Positions 1 to 7,599 are shown, counted from the first letter of the stretch. The stretch is DNA of 10,000 bases from Chrysomallon squamiferum (GCA_012295275.1 CM022677.1:27763879-27773878); one strand, 5' to 3'. Notes: generated by a model from the letters alone, not told the origin. Numbers and translations: made by a program.

Positions 1-144
1 GAATAAAATATTAATTAATACGAATTTTTATTTTTAATGAAAATTCTGAATATTTGAATTAGGTTTATCGTTTTCTTCAACGTAAGAAGTTGTAACAAAA
101 GCAGCAGCGGCAACAGCAGCTACAACAACAACAGTAATAAAAGA

Positions 145-152
145 TGACGTCA
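145..152. promoter_or_regulatory. CRE-like palindrome TGACGTCA
   Basis: A perfect match to the 8-bp cAMP-response element core, TGACGTCA, sits in otherwise AT-rich DNA. The match is seen; binding by CREB/ATF-type bZIP proteins is known for this motif. No gene start is visible next to it, so a function is only a possibility and chance occurrence cannot be excluded. Confidence 0.2.
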
Positions 153-664
153 TTTAGAATCAGGGAAGTTTTTCTAAGTTATTGTTCAACACTCTGTAAT
201 GACTTTACTATTATCTCTACACAGAAACCAGCGTAACAGATAATCCGTAATTTTATCTGAGTACTTTATCCTTATGAAAGATTGATCACAATAATAATTT
301 ATAAAAAAACAAAGTATTTGAACTAACCAAAAAATTATAGCGATCGTATAATTGTCATTAATGTATTTTAACACTATTTTGAATGTTTCTAAATTTTCAC
401 TCGTCGTTAACTTGATTTATAGTTTGTGAAAGTATTTAAACTGCCAAAGAATGATTACGCTCATACAGTTATCGTCAATTTATTACAACAGTATTTCGAT
501 ACATTTGTATTTTTTCAATTGATTATTTTAATTTTTTTTTTTTTTCACAGAAAATTGTCGGTGTATAAAAAAAAAAAATAAATAAAGCATAAAGTATGAT
601 TCAAACAGAAATAAAAGACTTAATAAAAATATTTCCATACGTACATAATACAAGTGTCATTTAC

Positions 665-715
665 GTTCTCGCATAAAACATTATATTTAACGTAAACATT
701 ACGTTATGCGAAAAC
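665..715. repeat. Nested inverted repeat (hairpin-capable)
   Basis: The outer arms, GTTCTCGCATAA (665-676) and TTATGCGAAAAC (704-715), are complementary except for one position. Inside them AACGTAA (689-695) and TTACGTT (699-705) form a perfect 7-bp stem with a 3-base loop; the two structures overlap slightly and would compete. It could be a small MITE remnant or chance structure in AT-rich DNA. Confidence 0.4.
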
Positions 716-863
716 AAATTGTTCATAATTTTAACAAAACAATCGTATATTTTTATTTATTCGTTACCGTAATAAAATTTAAAAAAAAAAATGAAAAGTT
801 TATCAAAACATTTTAAATTATTTATTCTTACTTAATATTCTCTCATCGTCCCTATTATCGCTC

Positions 864-1216
<353 letters not shown>

Positions 1217-1220
<4 letters not shown>

Positions 1221-1587
1221 CACCATCAGTAAATAAAATAAACAAAAAACAGAAACAAAAAAAATAAAAAGAACAACAGAAACAAAGAAAGAAAGAAAAA
1301 GAAAAAAATAACCTACGAACTCAAACAGACTAAATAAACAAATACTTAAACACGATTAAATGATGAACAAATATTTAATGAAACAAGACATTTTCTCAGT
1401 ACAGACAAGAATCTGACAGAAACGCCCGAGGGATGTACGAAACAAGCCGTCACTTCCACATCAGCAGGATGAAGTCAATTATTCTAAAAGCGTAAACAAA
1501 CTAATTAACAAGATCAGCAAACAATTAATTAATATTAAGTATGAATATACGTAATTCACCAGTACTGTATCTCTAATAACGATTCAA
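1217..1587. other. A-rich unassigned stretch
   Basis: 1217-1330 is A-rich low-complexity sequence (GAAA, AAACA). 1380-1490 is more complex but has no long open frame. On the minus strand, a polypyrimidine stretch ending in CAG at 1415-1413 could be a splice acceptor for a tiny terminal exon (see findings). Nothing else is recognisable. Confidence 0.5.
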
Positions 1588-2195
1588 CTACTACGGTTGC
1601 TGCTGCTACAACAACAACAATAACAACAACTACAACTACTAGTACTACTACTACTACTACTACTACTATTACAGCTGATGCTGATGATGCTGCTAGCAAT
1701 TCAACTAATACTAAGATACTACGAATAATACTATTCATACTATTACTAAATCTACTGCGATTTATTAATTCTAATACTACTACCACTACTATTACTACTT
1801 AACTACTATTACTATTTACACTACTACTACTACTACTGCTACTGCTGTTGTATTAACTATTATTGGTGCTAATGCGTCTACTTAGTGTTTAGTATTGCTA
1901 CAGTAAGAATAACAACACAAATAACAACTACTACTCGTTCAGTATTACAGTTACTATCATTACTACTACTACAGCAGCTATTACTACTACTACTACTACT
2001 ATTAATATTATAGTTAATACTGTTAGTACTATTACTACTAGTACTACTACCACTAGTACTACTATTACTGCTACTACTACTACTACTACTTCTACTACTA
2101 TTATTACTACCATGTCTACGACTACTACTTTTACTAATACTATTACTACTACAACTATTACTAATAGTAGTAGTAATAATAATAATAATAATAAT
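1588..2195. repeat. Degenerate (ACT)n trinucleotide tract
   Basis: Imperfect ACT/CTA triplets (AGT/TAG on the minus strand), interrupted by ATT, GCT, AGT and ACA triplets, ending in a (TAG)(AAT)n-like patch around 2166-2195. Poly-Val, poly-Ser and poly-Thr open frames on both strands come from the repeat. On the minus strand the tract lies downstream of the TSR pseudogene, in the same sense orientation as the TAG tract that follows the intact gene at 8413. Confidence 0.93.
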
Positions 2196-2455
2196 AAAAA
2201 CAGTCATAAAAAAAAAAACACTCACCTAATTCCATTTTCTTTGTTTTTTCTGAAAATATATAAATATAAAAAAATAAAAATAAAAAATAAAAATTCTTAA
2301 GAAATATGTCTCAGTTAACAGCTACAGCATCAAGAACTACTACTACTACTACAACCAAAACAACTACGACATCTATAGGCTATACTGTAAACATGAATAT
2401 AAATAATTAAAAATGTGGTTAAATTTACTTTACTATCAGTGCTAGTAACTTCAGT
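2196..2455. other. A-rich interruption of the ACT tract
   Basis: A-rich low-complexity sequence (AAAAATA, TAAATATAAA) with a brief (ACT)n burst at about 2337-2351. No coding or RNA gene signal is visible. Confidence 0.5.
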
Positions 2456-3238
2456 ACTCCTACTGTTACTAATACTACTACTACTATCACTGCTACTACT
2501 ACCACTGCTACATCTACTACTGCTACTACTACTATGATTACTACTACTATTGCTACTACTGTCAATAACACCATTACAACTATTACTAGTACTACTTATA
2601 TCACTATAATATTACTACTACTACTATTATCGCTCTACAACCACTGCTGCAAGTACTGCAGCTACTACTACCACTATTACTACTACTACTACTACAACTA
2701 TTACTACTACTACTACTATAACTATTACTACTACTGCTACTATTACTACTTCTATTAATAATACCACTAAACTATATTACTCCTGCTACTACAACTACTA
2801 CCATCACAACTATCATCATACAGTTACTACTATTACTACTACTACTACTACAACTACTACCATCACAACTATCATCATACAGTTACTACTACTATTACTA
2901 CTACTATTACTACTACTACTACAACTACTACCATCACAACTATCATCATACAGTTACTACTACTATTACTACTACTACTACTACTACAACTACTATCACA
3001 ACTATCATCATACAGTTACTACTACTATTACTACTACTACTACTACAACTACTACCATCACAACTATCATCATACAGTTACTACTACTATTACTACTACT
3101 ACTACTACAACTACTACCATCACAACTATCATCATACAGTTACTACTAGTACTGTTACTACTACTACTGTTACTACTACTACTGCTACTACTACTACAAC
3201 TACTACTGCAACAACTACTACTACTACGACTATCAGCT
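2456..3238. repeat. Second (ACT)n trinucleotide tract
   Basis: Degenerate ACT triplets with ATT, GCT, CCA and ACA interruptions, ending about 20 bp from the splice donor of the pseudogene's second exon (minus strand, 3259). Read from the minus strand it is (AGT/TAG)n and occupies the position of the following intron. The middle part has a higher-order repeat, annotated separately. Confidence 0.94.
2790..3150. repeat. Six-copy minisatellite, period about 62 bp
   Basis: A conserved core that begins CATCACAACTATCATCATAC and continues CAGTTACTAC starts at about 2802, 2861, 2932, 2994 (variant TATCACAACT), 3056 and 3118. The spacings are 59, 71, 62, 62 and 62 bp. Between cores lies a variable number of ACT/ATT triplets followed by ACAACTACTAC. 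The near-identical cores and fixed 62-bp spacing of the last copies indicate recent tandem duplication rather than simple triplet slippage. Confidence 0.93.
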
Positions 3239-3259
3239 GATCGATATTTAAAAACATAC

Positions 3260-3431
3260 ACGAATTGCATTTGCCCGAATCACACTTTTTTGAAGATATC
3301 TTTTACTTCAGGTTCTGCGCATCTTTCTTGTAAATCGCAGTGTCTGGTGAACATCGTCTTTTGCATACAAGTGTCGTCTTCTTCACATTTTTAAGAACCG
3401 TACAGGTTCCAACGCGACCAACCGGCCTGCG
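3260..3431 (-). pseudogene. Pseudogene exon 2 (disrupted TSR domain)
   Basis: After the CAG acceptor (3434-3432) the exon starts with two bases completing a codon, then Gln-Ala-x-Trp-Ser-x-Trp as in the intact paralogue. The six TSR cysteines are all present once the frameshift is allowed for, and about 20 of 53 aligned positions are identical. Relative to the intact exon it has two extra codons between cysteines 1 and 2 and one extra base in the A6 run (165 + 6 + 1 = 172 bp). The TAA stop aligns with a Tyr TAT codon in the intact copy, so one third-base change explains it. The exon ends in phase 1 at GTATGT (3259-3254). Confidence 0.85.
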
Positions 3432-3461
3432 CTGAAACACCGGTCACGTGATCGCATTGGA

Positions 3462-3492
<31 letters not shown>

Positions 3493-4096
3493 AGTGTGTA
3501 TGTGAATAGAATGTATGTGTGTGTTTATGTCTGTATGTGTGATATATATGTATGTATGTATGTATGTATGTGTATGTGTTTGTTTAGTGTATATTTGCAA
3601 GGATATATATATATATATATATCTAGTTCAGTAGTATGTATGTGTGTGAGTAACTGTATATGCAAGGTTTTCTATTTCTGCTATGTGATTGTGTGTGTGC
3701 GTGTATGCGTGAATTCGTTTGCGACAGTGATAATGTGTTTACATTATAACAAATAAATACACAAGCAAATGACAGAATCAATAAATAAACAGCAGCAACA
3801 CAAACAGAATAAAAACAGATACATAGATAGGTGGATAGACAGAAACTCAGATAGACATAATTAGATGAAAATGCATACATGCGTGCGCGTGTGTGTGTAT
3901 GTGTGTGTGTACCTGTGTGTGTATAGATTGATAGGTAAGTAGATAGACAAATTGCCAGACAGATAGATAGATAGATGATAGATAAACAGATGTACAGAGG
4001 GAAAGATAAATACCATAGATAGTGAATAAATAAATTAATTAAAGACAATAAAGTCAAAAGAATATCTGAACAACAGAAACGATTTCGTGTACATAC
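3432..4096 (-). other. Intron 1 of the pseudogene, microsatellite-rich
   Basis: Flanked by GT and AG on the minus strand. On the plus strand it contains (TG)n at about 3461-3484, (TATG)n at about 3548-3570, (AT)n at 3604-3622, TG-rich DNA at 3635-3710 and 3885-3920, and GATA-type tetranucleotides at about 3820-3985. Its 665-bp length is close to the 648 bp of the intact gene's first intron, and both have CA repeats (sense strand) just before the acceptor. No gene is evident within it; the open frames here are CA/TG, TATG and GATA repeat translations. Confidence 0.8.
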
Positions 4097-4139
4097 TAAC
4101 AGCCAGAGTACAAAGAAGAAGATGATTTAAAATTCTCGT
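4097..4139 (-). pseudogene. Pseudogene exon 1 (signal-peptide remnant, ACG in place of ATG)
   Basis: By hand, 32 of 43 bases are identical to exon 1 of the intact gene, with no gaps. Eight of 14 residues are shared, including the LLCTLA stretch. The exon ends after one base of a codon at a GTATGT donor (4096-4091), as in the intact gene. The initiator is ACG. The upstream ATG codons on this strand at about 4173 and 4155 read into a TAA overlapping the ACG and are in another frame, so they do not rescue it. The substitutions at residues 5-7 introduce Asn and His into the hydrophobic core of the leader. Confidence 0.85.
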
Positions 4140-4315
4140 TACAGAAGAAATGTTGAAGTCATCCACGACAAGAATACCATCTGAGAAGATGTCTCTGCAG
4201 CTGCACACACTAGTGGTGTCGTCGTAGTAGTTTCTAATCGGTCAGAGAATTCACGACTTATGAATTCTAATCGATAGAACATCTTTATGTATGACCCGTG
4301 CTCAGTTATTATAAG
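4140..4315 (-). promoter_or_regulatory. Decayed 5' flank / promoter of the pseudogene
   Basis: Read on the minus strand, this segment resembles in patches the 5'UTR and core promoter of the intact gene: a CACTACAACGACG-like patch, an ACGTCT/ACATCT patch, and a CT-rich run just before the first codon. ACTGA followed by CATACATAA about 153 bp upstream of exon 1 occupies the place of ACTGA...CTATAAATA (161 bp upstream) in the intact gene, suggesting a mutated TATA box. A separate TATAATAA lies at 4313-4306. The alignment is by eye and weak. Confidence 0.35.
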
Positions 4316-4404
4316 TCAACAGATAAAAACCACTTATCGTGTTTCAAGAGGCCAAGTACTTTGTAGTAACAACAAAGTGAAGTATGGAAATCAACGACGT
4401 TATT

Positions 4405-4625
4405 TTTACTACTACCACTACTAATACTAATACTACTACTGCTGCTGCTACTATTGCAACAACAACGAGTACTACTACTGCTGCAATAACAACAACAACA
4501 ACAACTACTACTACTACTACTACAACTGCAACTACTGCTACAACTACTACTACTGATACTACTACTACTATTACTAGTACTACTGCTGCTGCTGCTGCTA
4601 CTACTACTACAACTACTTCTACTGT
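4405..4625. repeat. (ACT)n/(ACA)n/(GCT)n trinucleotide tract
   Basis: Compound triplet repeat: ACT blocks with embedded CTG/GCT (4438-4449, 4583-4601) and CAA/ACA (4457-4506) runs. It encodes poly-Thr/Ala on the plus strand and poly-Val/Ala on the minus strand in long open frames with no domain content, so these are rejected as genes. Confidence 0.93.
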
Positions 4626-4815
4626 ATTCACTTCGTGTGTGAATGAGAGTGTGTATGTGTATGAGTGTGCGTGCGTGTATTTGCGTATGTGTGTTTATAA
4701 TGAAATGTGTCTTACTGGTTTTGATTATCTCTGCGTATGTGTGAAAATTGTGTATGTATGCGTTTGTGTGTCTGTGTCTGTGTGTGTGTATGTATCTGTG
4801 TGGATGCGGGTGACC
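4626..4815. repeat. Degenerate (TG)n-rich tract
   Basis: TGTGTATG-type imperfect dinucleotide repeat with sporadic CG, GA and AT interruptions, directly following the triplet tract. No gene is visible. Confidence 0.8.
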
Positions 4816-5090
4816 ATAAGCACATGCCCTGATAATTAAATGTAACGTTCATATGTGATAAATATAGTATAAAATAATTATTTATTGATTCAGTTATTCA
4901 CGTGATGTTTGACTGAATTTGTAACAAATGGAGGTGAACAGAGATTTCTTTGAATTGTTTCGTAATTCATTTACAGGCTTTTATTAATTATTGTAAAAAA
5001 ACAACTGGGATTTATGAGTCTGTTTATGAATGCTAGGTAAAAGACATATGATTAGCAATTGACTGCGTTATTATTATTATTATTATAAGG
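4816..5090. other. AT-rich intergenic stretch
   Basis: AT-rich sequence with no coding signal, ending in a short (ATT)n run at 5069-5086. It lies in the spacer between the two divergent TSR loci. Confidence 0.5.
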
Positions 5091-5280
5091 TGTGTGGGAC
5101 GTGTAGCAAACGGGAGGATACCAAACACAGAAATGCTGCAACTTTGACGTTCTGCAGGTCACGTGATCTATGACGTGACCAGCAGACCGCTGGAAACTCA
5201 TTAAAAGAAGCGAGCTACGTCAACGATACTGAATTGAAATTACTCGCTCGTGCAAAGGTGCTAAAGCGCCATCTGGATTT
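5091..5280. other. GC-richer island, unassigned
   Basis: Visibly richer in G and C than its AT-rich surroundings. It contains CACGTG (E-box, 5161-5166 region), TGACGT/TGACGTGA motifs, AAAGCGCCATCTGG near the right end and the inverted repeat at 5151-5186. No open frame of note crosses it on either strand. It might be a regulatory element of the spacer, a short interspersed element or a remnant exon; I cannot choose among these from sequence alone. Confidence 0.4.
5151..5186. repeat. Inverted repeat, 14-bp arms, 8-bp spacer
   Basis: TCTGCAGGTCACGT (5151-5164) pairs with ACGTGACCAGCAGA (5173-5186) with one mismatch; the spacer is GATCTATG. Each arm carries GGTCAC/GTGACC, so the site could be read by a dimeric DNA-binding protein (bHLH or nuclear-receptor type half-sites) or form a hairpin in RNA. 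The 12-mer GGTCACGTGATC also occurs at 3442-3453, just upstream of the pseudogene's second exon. Confidence 0.7.
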
Positions 5281-6015
5281 TATGTCAGAAAAAAAAAAAA
5301 ATTATAAAGTTGAAATTGGTTTTGAAAATAAATGGAATATGTCAGAAACTCGGTTTACTAATTCAGCTGCAAGAGAATAAAAATTTAAATTAGTAACTAA
5401 TGTACGCGATTTTTTTTTTGATTTTTTTTTTTAATCAAAATGATTAATCATAATAAAGGAAACTTTATAATTACAAGAGAAAATACGTAATAAATGAAAT
5501 TGAAAGGAAATATGTAAAAATAACAGAGATGATGACGATTGTTTTTGTTTTTTTTATCAAAAATGTAAAATATTATTCACTTACATATTCGATGCATTTA
5601 CTTTTCATGATCATAAATCATCATAAAAAAAAAAAAAATTGCTGGGCTATGAATGTAAATTGAAAGAAAACAATCATAATAATAACGAAAAAAAAAAAAA
5701 AAAAAAAATTATCAGACATAAATTATAAACATAGTTTACTATGTTTCAGAAAATTCTTTTTTAAAAATAATAAAAAAATATGATTTAGAAAAAAGTCAGT
5801 GCAGAAAGTTAATTGTCAGAGATAAAGAGCACAATTCAGACAGTTTTATACATTTATTACAGTTCACTTTGCAGCTACTAATCTTCACAATCGACAGCGA
5901 AAGGACGCGAAAAATGATGAAAGATAAATAAAAGCGAACGCTTCATTGCAAGCGATGGTTATCCTCGTTTACTCAGCAAACCTGTCGTTTGAGGTTGTCG
6001 TGAATGAATACAGAG
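5281..6015. other. AT-rich stretch with A and T homopolymers
   Basis: Contains homopolymer runs at about 5289-5300, 5411-5432, 5625-5638 and 5689-5708. Most of it is low complexity. From about 5880 the composition becomes more mixed and leads into the first 125-bp repeat copy. No gene or RNA was recognised. Confidence 0.5.
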
Positions 6016-6140
6016 AACCGCATCTGACGAGGTTTGTGTGAGGTCGTGATTGGACTTTGTCCTCCTGCGCCAGTGCGTTCAGGAATATTGTCTACGTGCA
6101 GAGTCTATTCAGACGTACGTAAGACAGAGAATATTCATAA
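6016..6140. repeat. 125-bp dispersed unit, copy 1
   Basis: Begins AACCGCATCTGACGAGG and ends AAGACAGAGAATATTCA. It shares GAGGTCGTGATTGGACTTTG, the TGTCC...GCCAGT segment, TGTCTACGTGCAG and AGACAGAGAATATTCA with copy 2 at 6213, and GGACTTTGTCCTCCTGCGCC with copy 3 at 6838. It holds an inverted CCAAT box (ATTGG, 6049-6053). It is not coding: stops occur in all frames. Confidence 0.8.
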
Positions 6141-6180
6141 ATAAAAAAAAAACACACTAACAAATACGTACAAACATGTA

Positions 6181-6210
6181 CATATATATATATATATATG
6201 TGTGTGTGTG
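6181..6210. repeat. (AT)n(TG)n microsatellite
   Basis: About ten AT units followed by five TG units, separating copies 1 and 2 of the 125-bp unit. Confidence 0.9.
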
Positions 6211-6212
6211 GA

Positions 6213-6336
6213 GTGCCGCATTTGACATTTGTGAGGTCGTGATTGGACTTTGTCCTGTGCCAGTTTATTCTTGAATAGTGTCTACGTGCAGTGTCTAATC
6301 AGACGCAAATAAGACAGAGAATATTCAAAATCCTAA
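6213..6336. repeat. 125-bp dispersed unit, copy 2
   Basis: Starts GTGCCGCATTTGACATTTG and ends AATATTCAAAATCCTAAAG. It is most similar to copy 1, with a small deletion after TTTGTCCTG, and shares the 3' end (AATATTCAAAATCCTAAA) with copy 3. It keeps the ATTGG (6242-6246). Confidence 0.8.
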
Positions 6337-6360
6337 AGTGCATACAAACAAACAAACAAG

Positions 6361-6397
6361 CCTATATACATAAATACATACATAAATACATAAATAC

Positions 6398-6432
<35 letters not shown>

Positions 6433-6436
6433 TACA
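6361..6436. repeat. (ATAC)n/(AT)n/(CA)n microsatellite
   Basis: TACATAAA-type tetranucleotides, then about 10 AT units (6399-6420), then CA units. The right edge supplies the TA target (6437-6438) of the mariner-type element. Confidence 0.9.
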
Positions 6437-6438
6437 TA

Positions 6439-6672
6439 CAGGGTAGCCCAAAAGTAGGTTTACAGTTATTGAGCTATCGTTTTATATGCTTGAATTTACT
6501 TGCACTGTGTGTCAAAGCGTCCTGGAGAGGTTTGAAGAATGTTGCAATGTTGAATGGGGACATTTTGAGCATCTGGGAGTTTAAACAGTTTCTGTTTAAT
6601 GCTTGAAACACGCTTGAATTTTAAAATAAACTGCCTACGTAATAACTGTAAACCTACTTTTGGGCCACCCTG
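6439..6672 (+). mobile_element. Mariner/IS630-type deletion element (MITE-like), 234 bp
   Basis: The 32-bp terminal inverted repeats are 6439-6470 and 6641-6672. Each starts CAGGGTRGCCCAAAAGTAGG and they differ at one base (position 7). The element is flanked by TA on both sides (6437-6438 and 6673-6674), the target duplication of the Tc1/mariner/IS630 superfamily. The interior is not palindromic. It keeps the last codons of a transposase-like frame on the plus strand, so it looks like an internal-deletion derivative of a full-length element that would need a transposase supplied elsewhere. The near-perfect ends suggest fairly recent insertion. It sits in microsatellite DNA between copies 2 and 3 of the 125-bp unit. 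Confidence 0.9.
6486..6584 (+). pseudogene. Transposase C-terminal remnant
   Basis: The frame ending at TAA 6582-6584 reads QSVLERFEECCNVEWGHFEH (the last 20 residues before Leu-Gly-Val-stop). The R-F-x-x-C...GHFEHL arrangement resembles the extreme C-terminus of IS630/mariner-family transposases, where an Arg-x-x-x-Cys...Gly-x-His-x-Glu-His-Leu tail before the stop is common. The catalytic D,D,D/E domain is absent, and the frame is open upstream only into the terminal repeat. It is a fossil, not an active gene. The family comparison is from memory of the motif, not a search. Confidence 0.6.
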
Positions 6673-6674
6673 TA

Positions 6675-6708
6675 TGTATGTATGTATGTATGTATATATA
6701 TATATAAA
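6675..6708. repeat. (TATG)n(AT)n microsatellite
   Basis: TGTATGTATG tetranucleotides then AT units, directly abutting the right TA duplication of the mariner-type element. Confidence 0.9.
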
Positions 6709-6837
6709 ACACATGCACATGCATACACATATAAATCTTCGTCACTAACAAACAAACATATACGCAAAGGACCACAGATACATTATATGCACAAACACAT
6801 TCGGAGACAATGGGTACCAAAGGTTCGAGTCTTGTCA

Positions 6838-6966
6838 GCGGCATTTTTAAACAGGGTTTGTGATGTTGTTACTGTGGACTTTGTCCTCCTGCGCCATTGC
6901 GTTCCCGAAATATTTTATTTCGTCCAATCAAATGTACGTCAGATAGAAAATATTCAAAATCCTAAA
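6838..6966. repeat. 125-bp dispersed unit, copy 3
   Basis: More diverged than copies 1 and 2. It shares GGACTTTGTCCTCCTGCGCC, a GTACGT...CAGA patch and AATATTCAAAATCCTAAAAC. The inverted CCAAT box of the other copies is changed, but a forward CCAAT occurs at 6924-6928. A private perfect inverted repeat, CGAAATA-TTT-TATTTCG, lies at 6906-6922. The open frame crossing this unit on the plus strand has no counterpart in copies 1 and 2, so it is not taken as a gene. Confidence 0.7.
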
Positions 6967-6996
6967 ACACATCCTTGCCAATGTCAGGTTTGCCAT

Positions 6997-7212
6997 ACAC
7001 ACACACACACACAAAAAAAAAAAAATAAAAAAAATAAAAAATAAAATAAAATAAAATAAAATAAAATAAAATAAATAAAACAATAAAAAATAAAATAAAA
7101 ACCAGACATAGAGAATGTGTATTTTGAACATGCACAAACACGCACACGCACACGCACACCCACTCACGCTCACGCTCACGTTATTATTTTTATTATTTTT
7201 TATTATTATTCT
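6997..7212. repeat. (CA)n, (AAAAT)n and (TTATT)n low-complexity cluster
   Basis: (AC)n at about 6998-7014, then A-runs and AAAAT/AAATA pentamers to about 7105. (CACG)/(CTCACG)n follows at about 7138-7180, and TTATT-type repeats run to about 7212. It separates the 125-bp units from the promoter region of the intact TSR gene. Confidence 0.9.
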
Positions 7213-7395
7213 TTTTGTTTTTCTTCACAATTATTAGCGTAGCAAAGTAAACAGTGCTAGATTGCTAGCGATAACCATCTGACTTTCTGACCTCTGCTGT
7301 GTGTTTTCGCTGTAAAACATTCACCTGACTAAACAATAATTTTAAAAACGTTATGATTTATTTTACCTGTCGATTAACGACATACTGAACGTGGC

Positions 7396-7403
7396 TATAA
7401 ATA
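7396..7403 (+). promoter_or_regulatory. TATA box of the intact TSR gene
   Basis: TATAAATA lies 161 bp upstream of the ATG at 7557. The usual 30-bp spacing would place transcription start near A7427 in GCCATTC, a fair initiator-like match. This gives a 5'UTR of about 130 nt. Location relative to a good gene start supports it; the start site itself is inferred. Confidence 0.55.
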
Positions 7404-7426
7404 ATTTCCTTGGTCACTTTGTAGCC

Positions 7427-7556
7427 ATTCGTCAACTGAAATAACCTTCCAGTTCCCACTACAACGACGGAGGCATTCGCAGCAGCAGACGTCTAAGCTG
7501 ACGTCGTCTACAGCGTCATTTTGCAGCGGAGGATCAAAGGCTTTTTTCTTTCTGAA
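7427..7556 (+). other. Putative 5'UTR of the intact TSR gene
   Basis: More balanced in composition than its flanks, with CAGCAGCAGACGTC and TGACGTCG motifs (7499-7506). The sequence before the ATG (TTTCTGAAATGA) has A at -3, an acceptable initiation context. No ATG occurs between 7427 and 7557 on this strand, so the first ATG is the one used for the signal peptide. It shows patchy similarity to the flank of the minus-strand pseudogene. Confidence 0.5.
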
Positions 7557-7599
7557 ATGAGAGTTTTAATATTTTGTCTTCTCTGTACTCTGGCTATTG
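7557..7599 (+). CDS. Exon 1 of secreted TSR-domain protein gene: signal peptide
   Basis: Encodes MRVLIFCLLCTLAI plus the first base of the next codon, then a GTATGT donor (7600-7605). Joined to exon 2 it gives a classic leader: Arg at position 2, a hydrophobic core, and Val-Gln-Ala before the mature start, a good signal-peptidase site after Ala17. Joining uses G (7599) plus TC (8248-8249), making Val and keeping the frame. The start is chosen because it is the first ATG after the inferred transcription start and because the same 43-bp exon exists in the paralogue at 4139-4097, ending at the same point. The protein should enter the secretory pathway. Confidence 0.85.

Larger units (their letters stand above)
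3260..4139 (-). pseudogene. Broken two-exon secreted TSR-domain gene (paralogue of the gene at 7557)
   Basis: Two pieces on the minus strand match the intact plus-strand gene at 7557-8412 in order, length and phase: a 43-bp signal-peptide exon (4139-4097) and a 172-bp TSR exon (3431-3260), separated by a 665-bp intron with GTATGT donor and TTTCAG acceptor. A second GTATGT donor follows the TSR exon. Three lesions are visible: the start codon position reads ACG, an in-frame TAA lies at 3393-3391, and one extra A in an A6 run (plus-strand T6 at 3286-3291) shifts the frame near the end. All six cysteines of the domain remain recognisable, so the decay is probably not ancient. Intact splice signals mean it could still be transcribed as non-coding RNA. 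Assembly or sequencing error could explain one lesion but hardly all three. Confidence 0.85.

Noticed and set aside
1556-2225. Several poly-Val, poly-Ser and poly-Thr open frames
   Set aside because: They follow the ACT/AGT triplet repeat in every frame on both strands and end where the repeat ends.
3391-3393. Rescue of the pseudogene stop by A-to-I RNA editing, common in cephalopods
   Set aside because: Editing both As of TAA could give Trp, but it would not repair the ACG initiator or the frameshift, so it does not make the gene functional.
3391-3600. Minus-strand frame of His-Thr repeats ending in a Trp-containing tail
   Set aside because: The His-Thr part is CA-repeat intron. Only the tail, from 3431 onward, belongs to the TSR pseudogene exon.
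3448-4057. Cys/Val/Tyr-rich and Ser/Tyr/Leu-rich frames on both strands
   Set aside because: Products of TG, TATG and GATA repeats inside the pseudogene intron.
4344-4839. Plus-strand Thr-rich frame resembling a mucin-like protein, and its minus-strand Val/Ala shadow
   Set aside because: Threonines come from the uninterrupted ACT/ACA triplets, and the open frame continues straight into TG repeat. There is no signal peptide and no non-repeat domain.
6682-7044. Plus-strand 120-residue frame across repeat copy 3
   Set aside because: It starts in a TATG repeat and ends in poly-A. The middle is the 125-bp repeat, which is closed in its other copies.
5954-7279. 10-bp inverted match GATGGTTATC / GATAACCATC
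   Set aside because: Too short and too far apart (1.3 kb) to exceed chance in this window.
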